From Caproiciproducens faecalis (GTDB taxonomy: Bacteria > Bacillota > Clostridia > Oscillospirales > Acutalibacteraceae): a stretch of 64,000 nt of DNA. The position numbers and the translations under genes are program-made. Location: the NCBI RefSeq assembly GCF_019448085.1, contig NZ_JAGFNZ010000002.1, forward strand, positions 620,001-684,000. The letters are read 5' to 3'. The notes under the pieces are model-generated. The model did no database searches. It was given only the letters and a program-made list of their open reading frames with translations, and had not been told where the DNA came from. Below, in pieces: positions 35,359 through 44,917 of this stretch; positions within the stretch are counted from its first letter, which is position 1; each line of letters opens with the position of its first letter.

Positions 35359-36240
35359 CTAGCCCTTCAGTCCGCCCATGCTGATCCCCTCCGTCAGTTT
35401 GTTCTGAACAAGACTATAAAGAATCATAGTCGGAATCATCACCAGCACCATACCGGCGAACATTGCGCCCCAGTCCGTCGCGAACTTCTGCTGTTCCATC
35501 AGATTAGCCAGCCCGACCGGCAGCGTCCATTTCTGTTCTTTCAGGATGGTGGTGGCCATAATGTACTCGTTCCAGAAGCTCATAAAATTGAACATGATGA
35601 CGGTAATCATGGCGGGTTTTGCCATGGGAACGATGATGCGGAACAGGGTGCCGAAATAGCCGCATCCGTCAATCTGCGCGGCGTCTTCATAGTCGTGGGG
35701 AATCGTGCGGAAAAATCCCGTCAGCAGGTAAATAGTAAAGGGAAGCTCGCACACCGCGTAAATCAGCGCCAGAACCGTCAGGTTATTCGTAATCTCCAGA
35801 TGCTGAAACATCACATACTGGTTCAAAAAATTCTGGATTTTATTAAGAGACAGGAAAATGGGAATGACAATGTAGTTCTGGCTGACAAACAGACCCGCCA
35901 TAAAGAGGATGGACAGCCCTTTGGAGAACCGAAAGGGAAACCGGCTGGTCACATAGGCGGTCGGCACCGCCAGAAAGACGACAAACACAAGAGCAATCAG
36001 CGTAATGTAGGCTGAATTCCAGAAATACGCCAGCATATTTCCTTTTTCCAGCGCGTTTTTATAGTTATCCCAGTGAAGACCGGCGGGGAGCGCCCAGGCA
36101 TTTGTCAAAAACTCCGAGCTGGTTTTGAACGAGGTGTAAAATGTCCAGATAATCGGGAGCAACACAACGGCGGTAAACAGCAGAAGGACCACCCTGACGA
36201 TCAATTTACCCGACCATTTTTGTAATTTAGCGTTTTTCAT
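35359..36240 (-). CDS. Sugar ABC transporter permease, MalG type
   Basis: A 293-residue permease with six membrane segments and the EAA loop YEDAAQIDGCGYFGTLFRIIVPMAKPA. The start has AAAGGGAG. It is 12 bp after the MalF-type gene and 11 bp before the GH94-like gene, so uptake and cleavage genes are tightly linked. The ATPase is not in the operon and is probably supplied in trans. Confidence 0.93.
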   Translation of the reverse strand: MKNAKLQKWSGKLIVRVVLLLFTAVVLLPIIWTFYTSFKTSSEFLTNAWALPAGLHWDNYKNALEKGNMLAYFWNSAYITLIALVFVVFLAVPTAYVTSRFPFRFSKGLSILFMAGLFVSQNYIVIPIFLSLNKIQNFLNQYVMFQHLEITNNLTVLALIYAVCELPFTIYLLTGFFRTIPHDYEDAAQIDGCGYFGTLFRIIVPMAKPAMITVIMFNFMSFWNEYIMATTILKEQKWTLPVGLANLMEQQKFATDWGAMFAGMVLVMIPTMILYSLVQNKLTEGISMGGLKG

Positions 36241-36252
36241 CGTATACTCCCT

Positions 36253-37191
36253 TTAATACTCAATGACTTCTTTGGCGGTCAGGCGGTTGCTGATAATTGC
36301 CAGCACAAAGGAGAACAGGAACACAAACACGCCCACGGCCATTGCGTATCCGAAATTGGAATTGGTGAACGCCTGCTTATACATATAGGTAAGCAGCACC
36401 TCTGCCTGACCCGACGGCCCTCCGGTCGGCGTCATGACCTTGACGAACACAAAGCTCATATTGATGGTGGAAATGATAAAGAACACAATGGTGACGCGGA
36501 TGATTTCCCACATCAGCGGAAGCGTAATGGAAAAGAACTGCCGGAACTTCCCCATTCCCTCAATATTGGCCACTTCATATAAATCCTTTGGAATCCCATC
36601 CATGCCGGCCATATACATCACCATATAGTAGCCGACAGCCTGCCAGATCATTGCGGCGGAGATACACCAGCGCACTGTGGATTTTTCCCCCAGCCACGCG
36701 TGAATCAGCCCTTCGGAATGAATGGTCTTCAGCGTGGAGGTCAGAATCCCCATGGTGGGGTCGTATATCTGAACAAACAGCACGCCGATCACGACAAGGG
36801 AAAGCACGTTTGGGAAAAAGAACACCGTGCGGTAAAACGGCTTTTCAATCAGCTCCGTCTGTGCCAGCAAACCGGCAAAAAACAGCGAAACCGTCATGGT
36901 CACGGCCGTTACAAACACAATGAAAAACAGATTGTTGCGAAACGCCTGCCAGAACTTTTCGTCACGGAAAAGAATCTGAAAATTCTGCAGACCGATAAAC
37001 TCCTTATTGAGCGAAAGGCTGCTCATTCGGAAAAGGGACATATAAAAGACATCGGCGGTAGGTAACAGCATAAATACCGTAAATAAAATTACGGTCGGTA
37101 CGGTACAGACGGCGATAAATCCGGCACGCTGTTTTTTTCTGCTCCGCAGCGCGCGGGGTTTCCCGTCCTTTGCCTTAACGGCACTCAACAT
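36253..37191 (-). CDS. Sugar ABC transporter permease, MalF type
   Basis: A 312-residue permease. After a basic N-terminus (RALRSRKKQRAG), membrane segments begin with FIAVCTVPTVILFTVFMLLP. The EAA loop is YEVANIEGMGKFRQFFSITLPLMW. The ATG at 37191 is preceded by GGGAGGG. It partners the MalG-type permease downstream and the binding protein upstream. Confidence 0.93.
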   Translation of the reverse strand: MLSAVKAKDGKPRALRSRKKQRAGFIAVCTVPTVILFTVFMLLPTADVFYMSLFRMSSLSLNKEFIGLQNFQILFRDEKFWQAFRNNLFFIVFVTAVTMTVSLFFAGLLAQTELIEKPFYRTVFFFPNVLSLVVIGVLFVQIYDPTMGILTSTLKTIHSEGLIHAWLGEKSTVRWCISAAMIWQAVGYYMVMYMAGMDGIPKDLYEVANIEGMGKFRQFFSITLPLMWEIIRVTIVFFIISTINMSFVFVKVMTPTGGPSGQAEVLLTYMYKQAFTNSNFGYAMAVGVFVFLFSFVLAIISNRLTAKEVIEY

Positions 37192-37230
37192 GGTAGCTCA
37201 CCCTCCCATAATAATTTGCATGAAGAGATA

Positions 37231-37264
37231 AAATTGGTGAGGTCGTAGACGGCCTCACCAATTT
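37231..37264 (-). promoter_or_regulatory. Hairpin between binding-protein and permease genes
   Basis: A perfect 12-bp inverted repeat (AAATTGGTGAGG and complement) with a 10-nt loop follows the binding-protein stop at 37270. The minus strand has just TTTT after the stem. It is likely a partial terminator or stabiliser. Confidence 0.68.
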
Positions 37265-37269
37265 CTGTC

Positions 37270-38619
37270 TTACTTTAAAATCAATGAAGAGAGTGTCTCT
37301 GCATCCTTTTCAAGATTGTCCGACCATTTGTCGGTTGTCAGTGTACCCGCCATAATCTGGTTGAGATCCTGATACAGGTCATCTCTTAAATTCACTTCTG
37401 TCTGAGAGGTCAGCGCGTAAGAACCTGTCACCGGAGTGTAGCCTTTGTCCGTAATGGTAAAGGTGTCGTAAACGGACTGGTCGATGGAATCCTTTACAAG
37501 GTTTGCGGCGCCCTTGATCGGGGGAATAATCCCGGCCTTGCTCGCCAGCGTCTGAATGCTCGCGTCTTCATACAGGAAGGTCATGAATTTCTTTGCCAGC
37601 GGAATGTTCTTCGCGTCCTTCGGGATATACATCTCTTCGCAGTTGGCCCAGATGTATTTTTTGTCGCCCTTGTTAAAGGTCGGCAGCCCGGCAAAGCCGT
37701 ACTCAAAGCCTTGCGCTTTCGGAGCATCCTTCATTTCCGTCTCCAGCCAATTGCCGTTCGGAATAAAGAGGCATTTATTCTGCAGGAACTGCTGCTGCGA
37801 CTGGGTATGGGTCATGGCGAGTGTGCCGTCCAGCAGGAAGCCGCCGTCCTTGATCTTCTGATACACGTCAAAGGTTTTCTTTACCGCGTCGGATTTCCAG
37901 GCGCCCTTTTTATAGTTGAGGCAGTCCTGCAAAGCCTGTTCTCCGCCTGCGACCGCAATGGTCGGGTTTACAACGATTTCATTGTAGGACGGGTCGTTTG
38001 CGGCCGCATAGGTGAAGAGCCCAATTCCCTTTGCCTTTGCCTTTTCGCCCAGAGCAAAGAACTCATCCCAGGTTTCCGGCACTTCCCAGTTGTTTTCCTT
38101 GAACAGGGTCTTATTGTAAAACAGGCCCATGGTGCTGTAGGAAAGCGGAGCCGCGTAGATTTTTCCGTCGCCGTAAGGGGCGATGGTCGGTGCGGAAAGG
38201 GTACCGTCAATCATCTTGTCCTTGAGGTCGCCCGTGAAAACATCGGTGATGTCCGCCAGCTTCTTATCCTGAATCAGGGACTGCAGGATTCCCGACTCAT
38301 TGGTGGATGAAAGGAAAATGAAATCCGGAGGATTTCCGTTCATAATCTGCGGGCGGATGACGTCGCCCAGTTTTGCGTTTGCCGTCACATTGATTTTCAC
38401 ACCTGGATTTTTCGCCTCAAACTGCTTGGCAAGATCGTCCCAGACTTCTCTGCCGTAACCGCCCTCAAACACCGCAATGTTCAGTTCCTGATTCTGCGGT
38501 TCGGCGGCCTGGCTCTGTGCCGGGGCCGAAGAGACATCGCTTACCTTCTGGCATCCGGCCAGGGCCGAAACGCCCAAAGACAGTGCGCAGACGCATGCAA
38601 TTGCTTTTATCAATTTCAT
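37270..38619 (-). CDS. Extracellular sugar-binding lipoprotein (family 1 type)
   Basis: A 449-residue binding protein. The signal peptide ends with lipobox ALAGC. Mature features include LNIAVFEGGYGREVWDDLA, GNPPDFIFLSS, GLFYNKTLFKENNWEVPETWDEF and LFIPNGNWLETEM. It should capture the oligosaccharide for the following permeases. The ATG has GGGAGG upstream and a promoter at 38655-38683. Regulation probably comes from the kinase and AraC-type regulator encoded directly upstream. Confidence 0.93.
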   Translation of the reverse strand: MKLIKAIACVCALSLGVSALAGCQKVSDVSSAPAQSQAAEPQNQELNIAVFEGGYGREVWDDLAKQFEAKNPGVKINVTANAKLGDVIRPQIMNGNPPDFIFLSSTNESGILQSLIQDKKLADITDVFTGDLKDKMIDGTLSAPTIAPYGDGKIYAAPLSYSTMGLFYNKTLFKENNWEVPETWDEFFALGEKAKAKGIGLFTYAAANDPSYNEIVVNPTIAVAGGEQALQDCLNYKKGAWKSDAVKKTFDVYQKIKDGGFLLDGTLAMTHTQSQQQFLQNKCLFIPNGNWLETEMKDAPKAQGFEYGFAGLPTFNKGDKKYIWANCEEMYIPKDAKNIPLAKKFMTFLYEDASIQTLASKAGIIPPIKGAANLVKDSIDQSVYDTFTITDKGYTPVTGSYALTSQTEVNLRDDLYQDLNQIMAGTLTTDKWSDNLEKDAETLSSLILK

Positions 38620-38654
38620 AATTTTTCCTCCCTCTGTTGAATGATTCTTTCGTA

Positions 38655-38683
38655 ATTATAGCGATGCCTTTAACAAATTTAAA
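38655..38683 (-). promoter_or_regulatory. Promoter of the third ABC operon
   Basis: On the minus strand TTTAAA (38683-38678), 17-bp spacer and TATAAT (38660-38655), about 36 bp before the binding-protein start. The weak -35 fits activator dependence. Confidence 0.6.
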
Positions 38684-38725
38684 TAAAACATATTGCCTAT
38701 TACTTTCATTATTTTGATGGTTTTT

Positions 38726-40339
38726 TTATTTTTCAGAGTCTTTTATACTATTTTGACCGACTTTGATACTTTTTTTATATCGCTTTTTAAACTCAGAGGG
38801 ACTGGAGCTCAGGTATTTATTGAAAATCCGGTTGAAATAGGACTGCTCATCAAAGCCCAGCTTGTTCGCGGCCTCTTTCACCATGACGTTGGGATCCTTT
38901 AAAAGCTCGATGGCTTTCCCCATTTTCAGCAGGTTGATATAGGCGGTCAGATTGACCCCCGTCTCGTTTTTAAACAGCCGGCTGATATAGCTTTCGTTCA
39001 TGTTCACCAGCTTTGCGATCTGGGCAAGTGTGATTTTCTGCGTGATGTTTTCCCTGATATATTCGATGATACGAACGACGTCTTTGCGGTATTTTCCCGT
39101 CCGGCCGCTTTCTGCGTTATCTTTCACCGTGCGGATCAGCTGTGTAACCGCGGACTCAAATTCAAAGACCGTGGCGCACTCCCCGCTGTCCGCAGCAAGC
39201 CGCTTTTCCTTGCCGCCGTCCTCTCCGGAACCAAAAATCAGAATATTCCGCAGCAGTTTGCGGATATAGTCGCAGGCACAGGCGGGATGGATCTTCTGCC
39301 TGTCGAAGCTCTCCAGAATGGACACGGTCAGGATTTCCGCTTCCTCATATTCACGAAACGCAATGCCCGCACAGATCAGTTCGATCGCGTCCTCCTGATC
39401 CTGCGTAACTTCATTCCGATACAGGCCTCCGTCATTTTGGTAAATCAAGCTTCCAAAGCCTTTATAAAAACTGACGGGAGCTGCTTTTGCGCAGTCTTTT
39501 AGATTTGCACAAAGCTCTCCTTCGTTAGAAAACGGCTCTGAAAGGACAAAGCCGACCTCTGTGTTCATATAAATCTTTACAGAATTCTGAATGCGGGACA
39601 AATACTTTCCCAAAAGCTCTTCCGCCGGATTGCCGGACGAAAGCGGCACGACAATCAGCGCGTCCACCGGTGTCAAGGGGATGACCTTCATTCCGGTGCC
39701 GGTGTCAAACGTTTCGCTAATCAGGCTGGAAAGCATTTCCTTTGACGTCAGATCCGGTTCATTCTGCCGTGCGGTGTGCGTCCGCCCCGCCAAGAGCAGC
39801 TCCTTTTTAAAGACATAAAGCGCGGCGAACCTTCCGGAATACGCCCGGTCAAAAGCCGGATTTTCGGGTTTCTCTTCCTCGGTACCGTAGAGCATGCGGT
39901 AAATCCGGGGCTGGTCGAATTCGCTCTGCGACGGCTCATTTTTCGGGGAGGGACGGCGGTCTTCCGGCAGCTTTCTGGCAGCCTTGCGCAGAGCCTCCAG
40001 CAGCTCCTTGTCGGTAAAATTGGCCTTTAGCAGATAGTCGGTTACGCCGTAACGGAGCGCTTCACGGGCCAGTTCAAATTCCCCGAAGCTGGTCAAAATA
40101 ATGATTTCCCCGGGGTACTCCCGCTCGTACAGCTCCTTTGCCAGCCCGATCCCGTCCAGATGCGGCATTTTCAGATCCGTCACAATGATTCCGGGGTGGT
40201 ATTTTTCAATATACTGCAGCGCGGCTTCTCCGTCCGCAACCGCACCCACGATTTCAAACTCGGTTTTTTCCCAGTCCACCATTGACTTCAAAGCCACTCG
40301 GACGATCATCTCATCATCAACGAACAGTACCGGAATCAT
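38726..40339 (-). CDS. AraC-type response regulator (YesN-like)
   Basis: A 537-residue regulator. The receiver has MIPVLFVDDEMIVRVAL, phospho-acceptor Asp in GIIVTDLKMPHLDG and Lys in TDYLLKANFTD. A long central region of about 300 residues separates it from the C-terminal AraC domain (ITLAQIAKLVNMNESYISRLF and VKEAANKLGFDEQSYFNRIF, then LSSSPSEFKKRYK). It overlaps the kinase gene by 23 bp and lies directly before the sugar transporter operon it likely controls. Confidence 0.94.
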   Translation of the reverse strand: MIPVLFVDDEMIVRVALKSMVDWEKTEFEIVGAVADGEAALQYIEKYHPGIIVTDLKMPHLDGIGLAKELYEREYPGEIIILTSFGEFELAREALRYGVTDYLLKANFTDKELLEALRKAARKLPEDRRPSPKNEPSQSEFDQPRIYRMLYGTEEEKPENPAFDRAYSGRFAALYVFKKELLLAGRTHTARQNEPDLTSKEMLSSLISETFDTGTGMKVIPLTPVDALIVVPLSSGNPAEELLGKYLSRIQNSVKIYMNTEVGFVLSEPFSNEGELCANLKDCAKAAPVSFYKGFGSLIYQNDGGLYRNEVTQDQEDAIELICAGIAFREYEEAEILTVSILESFDRQKIHPACACDYIRKLLRNILIFGSGEDGGKEKRLAADSGECATVFEFESAVTQLIRTVKDNAESGRTGKYRKDVVRIIEYIRENITQKITLAQIAKLVNMNESYISRLFKNETGVNLTAYINLLKMGKAIELLKDPNVMVKEAANKLGFDEQSYFNRIFNKYLSSSPSEFKKRYKKSIKVGQNSIKDSEK

Positions 40340-42134
40340 CTTTCTCGCGCTCCTTTCCCTGCGTCAGATTTTTCGGGGTCTCCGGCAGGGTGCTGATATA
40401 GGGGAACTCCATAGTAACGGTGGTCCCCTCGCCAATCCTGCTCTCTATGTGAAAGAGGTATTCTTTGCCAAAACAAAGCCGGATGCGTTCCTGAACGTTC
40501 TGCATCCCGATTCCCGTCAGGCGCTTGTTTTTCTTTGCGTCCAGCGTTTTTTCCACGTCAAACCCTTTTCCGTTGTCGGAAATTACGGTAAGAATCGTAT
40601 CCTCGCCGCGGCTCATGGAGATATGGATTTCTTTCTGCGTACCTTCCTCATCGATTCCGTGGATGATGGAATTTTCCACAATCGGCTGCAGAAGGAATTT
40701 AATCATATAGCTGTGGAGGATATTTTCATCGATTTCGTAGGTAACGGTAAAAATGTCGCCGTAGCGGATTTTTTGAATGACGATATAGTTGCTGACATTT
40801 TTCAGCTCTTCCTCCACCGTGATAAACTCGTTTTTATCAAGGATGGTGTTCCTCAGCAGATCGGAAAGCGCGGCCAGTCCGTTGCTGACGCTGGTTGCCC
40901 TGCTCATCAGGGCTGTCCACCGCAGGGAATTCAGGGTATTGAACAGAAAATGGGGGTTGATCTGCGCCTGCAGCATTTTCAGTTCGTATTCCCGCTTCTG
41001 ATTCTGTTCCGTTTCCACCTGATTGACCAGATCCTGCATTTTCTGAAGGATCTGGCGGAACGCGCGGCTCAGAAATCCCAGTTCATCCCTGCTGTCGTCG
41101 TAAAAAGTCATCTGGTCAAAATTCGTGTTGTCGATTTTTCCGACCACCTGAACCAGCCGGTTAATCGGCAGACTGATGCTTTTCCACATCTGCCGGTAGA
41201 CAATCACCGCGCAGAGAAAGCACAGGATGATGGACACCAAGCTGGTAACGGCAATGGAGTAGGTTTCCGCCCGCAAATAAGCGTCCGGAATGGCGGCCAC
41301 CAAAAGCCAGCCCTGCCGGTTCGAAAAGGAGTACGCGATCATGCCCAGCCTGTCATTGAATTTGTAGTTGCGGATAATATTTTCATTCGGGTTTTGCCGA
41401 CAGTAAGAAAAGAGCACGCTGTCCACGGAGTAACCCTTTCGGAAGGAGCTGTTCTGATTGGCGACGTTGTTGCCGTAAGAATCCATAATCATCAAGTCGG
41501 CTCCGGTTCCCATATCCACCCCGGACAGGCAGTTGTAAAACGCTGCCGCGTCAATAAAGATCAGGGTGTGCCCAATCACACCGGTGCCCCGCTCGGAAAT
41601 GACGGGGTGCGTATAGATGATATAGTTCTTGTTTCCCTCGTTGACGCTGAGCCAGTTGATGTTCTTCCCGCACAGATCAATCATGCGGTTGATCGTTTCC
41701 TGACTGACATAAAACCAACCCTGGCTGTAGACGGGATTGTTGTCCCTGTCGGTCAGAAAAATCTGCATGATCTGCGGCGAATTCGACATATGGCCGGAAA
41801 TTATGGAATTCATCTGCACAATGAAATTATTCTTCTGCATATAATCCCAGCTGTCAAAGCGGTAAAGGCCATCCTGAACGGTTTTGTTCACCATCAGGGA
41901 GTCCGATATTTTCTGGTATTTGTCCGATTCATATTGAATGTTCTTCTGCACCAGCTTTAACACCTGCAGCGAAGAATTGCTGATTTTGCTGTTAATCGCG
42001 CTGTTGGACACCTGGTAGGAGATGACGCCGAAGATCAGAAGCGGCACGACGGCCATTAACAGAAACGAATACAGCAGCCTGCGTGAAACGGAAAGATTTC
42101 GAATCCTGACGTTTTTCACCCGACTCAAATTCAT
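40317..42134 (-). CDS. YesM-type sensor histidine kinase
   Basis: A 605-residue kinase with membrane segments near residues 18-40 and 285-307, an extracellular dCache-like sensor region between them and a HAMP domain (INRLVQVVGKIDNTNFD). The phospho-His lies in LQAQINPHFLFNTLNSLRW and the ATPase has LQPIVENSIIHGI and SDNGKGFDVEK. It pairs with the overlapping response regulator. The sensed ligand is likely the sugar handled by the GH94-like operon downstream. Confidence 0.93.
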   Translation of the reverse strand: MNLSRVKNVRIRNLSVSRRLLYSFLLMAVVPLLIFGVISYQVSNSAINSKISNSSLQVLKLVQKNIQYESDKYQKISDSLMVNKTVQDGLYRFDSWDYMQKNNFIVQMNSIISGHMSNSPQIMQIFLTDRDNNPVYSQGWFYVSQETINRMIDLCGKNINWLSVNEGNKNYIIYTHPVISERGTGVIGHTLIFIDAAAFYNCLSGVDMGTGADLMIMDSYGNNVANQNSSFRKGYSVDSVLFSYCRQNPNENIIRNYKFNDRLGMIAYSFSNRQGWLLVAAIPDAYLRAETYSIAVTSLVSIILCFLCAVIVYRQMWKSISLPINRLVQVVGKIDNTNFDQMTFYDDSRDELGFLSRAFRQILQKMQDLVNQVETEQNQKREYELKMLQAQINPHFLFNTLNSLRWTALMSRATSVSNGLAALSDLLRNTILDKNEFITVEEELKNVSNYIVIQKIRYGDIFTVTYEIDENILHSYMIKFLLQPIVENSIIHGIDEEGTQKEIHISMSRGEDTILTVISDNGKGFDVEKTLDAKKNKRLTGIGMQNVQERIRLCFGKEYLFHIESRIGEGTTVTMEFPYISTLPETPKNLTQGKEREKDDSGTVR

Positions 42135-42475
42135 TTTTTACAGACCTTTCCATGTCCTGAATTTTTTTCAGGCCGAGGTTTTTATATTTCCGGATTTTGT
42201 TATTTACCAGTGTATCATACATTGCTGAAAAATGGCAACAGAATCGCCGGGCAGCCCGGTAAAAATCCCCGGCATGCCGCAAAACGCAAAAAGAGCGCAG
42301 CCGGAAGCCGCGCCCTTGCAGACGGGAAGCAGAAAAAGACAAAGCACCCTTTGCGGATGCTTTGCCTTCAGCCTGCAATATCATTTTCAATGAGGACACG
42401 CTGATTACGCAAACAGGAAAAACCGTTTTTCAATTGGGCGCCGCGCAGAAAGGGGAATTCTTACGCGGCAGGCGC
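42135..42475. other. Gap between PTS island and kinase gene
   Basis: This 341-bp gap holds two tandem minus-strand terminators (next entry) and, near the kinase start, a small CCTGAA/TTCAGG hairpin at 42154-42170 in its leader. The kinase promoter must lie at about 42180-42260 but no clear -35/-10 pair was seen. No gene is supported. Confidence 0.65.
42286..42364 (-). terminator. Two tandem terminators ending the PTS island
   Basis: The first on the minus strand has arms CAAAGCA (42364-42358 side) and TGCTTTG, then TCTTTTTC. The second, at 42286-42313, has a seven-pair GC-rich stem followed by TCTTTTTG. Both follow the aldose epimerase-like stop at 42476. Confidence 0.75.
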
Positions 42476-43336
42476 TCAGACTATTTCCGGTTCAAAAGAC
42501 CATACGGCCTCTACGCTTTCCCCGGAAGGGATATTGAATCGATTGGTTTTATCGTTAATCGCGTTGGGAATAGCAGTGAGCGGCTCCACGACAAGGAACT
42601 TGTTTTCATTGCCCGTCCAGAGCATCAGATTCTGAAACTCTTTTTCATTTTCAATTCGGATGCAGACCTTCCGATTCGTATCTGTAATTTTCATGGATTG
42701 GCAATGTTCAAAAATCATACCGGCCGCCTTGATCTCGGAAGCATCGGCTCCCTCACAGGCTTCTCTTCTCTTGCTCCCGGGGTAATAAACCGTGTCTGCC
42801 CGCATGTCAAACTGAAGGTTGGCAAGGCCCGACACGGTGAAGAAAGGATGGAAACCCAGGTCGCAGGGCATCGTCTCGCCGGACAAATTGGTGATTTTCG
42901 TAGCATAGGTAACCTTATGACCCTGCAGAGTAATTTTTGCATCCAGTCTGAAATCGAACGGGAATGCTTCCTTGGTGGTTTCATCGGACGTCGTATACAT
43001 CTCTGCAACACATCCGTCGCCCTTTTCGGTGAGATGCTGAATGGTCCACTTATTGGTGTGAACGACTCCGTGAATTCCTGTGGGGTAAGACTTGGAATTG
43101 ATGTTCAGCTGATTGTCTTCGTTGACCCCGCAAAACGGGAACAGCACGGGGCATCCGCACCGGGGACGCTCCTGACTCAAATAATTTTCACGGTCAATAT
43201 GAATCATTTCATTGCCGTTGAAAATGATGCTGGAGATAATATTGCCGCGATCCTGATTGATTTCCAGCGACAAATCTTTGTCTGAAGATTCCATCTTAAT
43301 CAGATAGAAGCCGTCTTTCGATATCTGTGAAATCAA
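42476..43336 (-). CDS. Aldose 1-epimerase family protein
   Basis: A 286-residue galactose-mutarotase-fold protein. Family features include RCGCPVLFPFCGVNEDN, TGIHGVVHTNKW (His of the active site) and LGFHPFFTVSG (second His). A Glu near the C-terminus (WSFEPEIV) may complete the site. The start codon appears to be TTG at 43336, with AGGAGG about 8 nt upstream and the preceding IIA stop only 1 bp away. It would convert anomers of the PTS sugar or its phosphate. Confidence 0.85.
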   Translation of the reverse strand: MISQISKDGFYLIKMESSDKDLSLEINQDRGNIISSIIFNGNEMIHIDRENYLSQERPRCGCPVLFPFCGVNEDNQLNINSKSYPTGIHGVVHTNKWTIQHLTEKGDGCVAEMYTTSDETTKEAFPFDFRLDAKITLQGHKVTYATKITNLSGETMPCDLGFHPFFTVSGLANLQFDMRADTVYYPGSKRREACEGADASEIKAAGMIFEHCQSMKITDTNRKVCIRIENEKEFQNLMLWTGNENKFLVVEPLTAIPNAINDKTNRFNIPSGESVEAVWSFEPEIV

Positions 43337-43337
43337 A

Positions 43338-43793
43338 TCAGTTCCCTCCTACACAAGCCAGTACTTCATCGACGGTCTTCGCGGAATTAATTTTTGCCAG
43401 GAATTCGTCATCCGCTATCTTTTTCGCGATTTTGGACAGCAGGAACAGATGATCGTGAGCGGCGTCGTTTTCGTTGCTCACGCAGAACAGGAAAATGGTT
43501 TTCACGTCTTTTCCGTCCAGCGTTTCCCACTTAATCGGGGTTTTCAGAACCGCGATTGCAATGCCGACCTGCTTTACGCTGTCGCTTTTGCCGTGAGGGA
43601 TGGCCACGCCGTTACCAATGCCGGTAACGCCGATTTTTTCTCTTTCAAAAATATCTTCAACAAATTGATCCACATTGTCAATATTTTTGTTTTCAAGCAG
43701 CATCTGGCTCATTTTTCTTAAGGCGTCCTCTTTTGAGTCCGCTTCCAGGCCGACACTGATGATATTGCTGTCAAGAATATCTTTCAGTTCCAT
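43338..43793 (-). CDS. PTS fructose-type enzyme IIA
   Basis: A 151-residue fructose/mannitol-type IIA domain protein. The phosphorylatable His67 is in GNGVAIPHGKS. It accepts phosphate from HPr and passes it to a IIB, here most likely the fructose-type IIB at 46008. The ATG has GAGAGG upstream. It lies between the aldolase gene and the epimerase gene. Confidence 0.93.
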   Translation of the reverse strand: MELKDILDSNIISVGLEADSKEDALRKMSQMLLENKNIDNVDQFVEDIFEREKIGVTGIGNGVAIPHGKSDSVKQVGIAIAVLKTPIKWETLDGKDVKTIFLFCVSNENDAAHDHLFLLSKIAKKIADDEFLAKINSAKTVDEVLACVGGN

Positions 43794-43879
43794 CTCATTC
43801 GCCTCTCATGATGTTAGTTTATGGGGAAATGATTCCAAAAACAGACGGGGCTTTTTATGTAAGCGCTGCTTTGGCAAGC

Positions 43880-44740
43880 TTATCTGTAAAGACCTGCTTT
43901 GCCAACGGAACCGAACAGCTCCATCTTATTATAAACAACTTTCTTGGTTGCTTCAATTGCAGGATTGAACACCTTAGGCGGTAAGAAGCAGCCCGTGTTA
44001 AGCCCGGCCAGAACCGCCTTGAAGAATTCCTGCTTAATGTCGCTGGAGATGTTGACCTTCTGAACGCCGATTTCACAGGCTCTTCTGATCTCTTCATCCA
44101 GATTGTCGCTGCCGCCGTGAAGTACCAGCGGGATTTCTGTGATTGCGTTGATTTCCTTTAACAGGTCAAGCTGCAGCGCCGGCTTGAAATCCTTGGGGTA
44201 AATCCCGTGCGCTGTTCCGATCGCCACCGCCAGAGCATCCACATTGGTCGCTTCCACAAATTTGACAACGTCCGCCGGATTGGTATAGGTGATGTTTTCT
44301 ACGCCGCCCTCGTCGGAGTTGGCCATGGTACCGATGGTACCGAGCTCGCCCTCAACGGAAACATTTGCCATATGTGCAATTTTGGTAATTGCTTTGGTTT
44401 CCTTCACATTCTCTTCAAAGCTCAGATGGGAGCCGTCCAGCATAACGGATGTGAATCCGGCCTGAATCGCCTGTACGCACTCTTCCTGAGTGGAGCCGTG
44501 ATCCAGATGCAGTGCAAACGGAACCTTGCTGTTTGCCACTCTTTCTCTGACATATCTAAAAAAGCTCGGTGTGGCGTACTTAAACTCTCCGGGAGCGTAC
44601 TGCAAAATCGCCGGGGTGTCTGTTCTTTCCGCTTCCTCTACCACAGCTTTTACCAGCGCCAGATCCGTGGTATTGAATGCACCCACCGCAAAAGAGTTCT
44701 TTTTCGCTACATTGAGCATTTCTTTCAAATTTAAAAGCAT
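43880..44740 (-). CDS. Class II ketose-bisphosphate aldolase
   Basis: A 286-residue zinc-dependent aldolase that cleaves fructose 1,6-bisphosphate, tagatose 1,6-bisphosphate or a related ketose phosphate to DHAP and an aldehyde. Motifs: VPFALHLDHGSTQEEC (Asp and His), GTAHGIYP (zinc His), VLHGGSDN (zinc His) and VNISSDIKQEF. The ATG has GGAGG. The PTS context suggests a phosphorylated ketose substrate; fructose and tagatose types cannot be separated from the sequence alone. Confidence 0.92.
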   Translation of the reverse strand: MLLNLKEMLNVAKKNSFAVGAFNTTDLALVKAVVEEAERTDTPAILQYAPGEFKYATPSFFRYVRERVANSKVPFALHLDHGSTQEECVQAIQAGFTSVMLDGSHLSFEENVKETKAITKIAHMANVSVEGELGTIGTMANSDEGGVENITYTNPADVVKFVEATNVDALAVAIGTAHGIYPKDFKPALQLDLLKEINAITEIPLVLHGGSDNLDEEIRRACEIGVQKVNISSDIKQEFFKAVLAGLNTGCFLPPKVFNPAIEATKKVVYNKMELFGSVGKAGLYR

Positions 44741-44917
44741 AATTTAACCTCCATGAATAATTCGTCATACGATCAGGGCCTTTGCCCTCTTTACCGGCGA
44801 TTAAAAACCGCGGGGGAAGGAATCCGTTCCGTGCCGAATTCCTTCCTTCGCTGCTTCACCGCTTTCACTCACACTTTCCAGTTTTCCAAACCAAATGGGG
44901 AGATGTCTTCCATAAAA

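Noticed and set aside
40101-41960. A 619-codon open frame on the plus strand
   Set aside because: It is antisense to the histidine kinase at 40317-42134, which has all kinase motifs. Long antisense frames arise here from GC-rich third codon positions; this one shows no domain and has no ribosome site.
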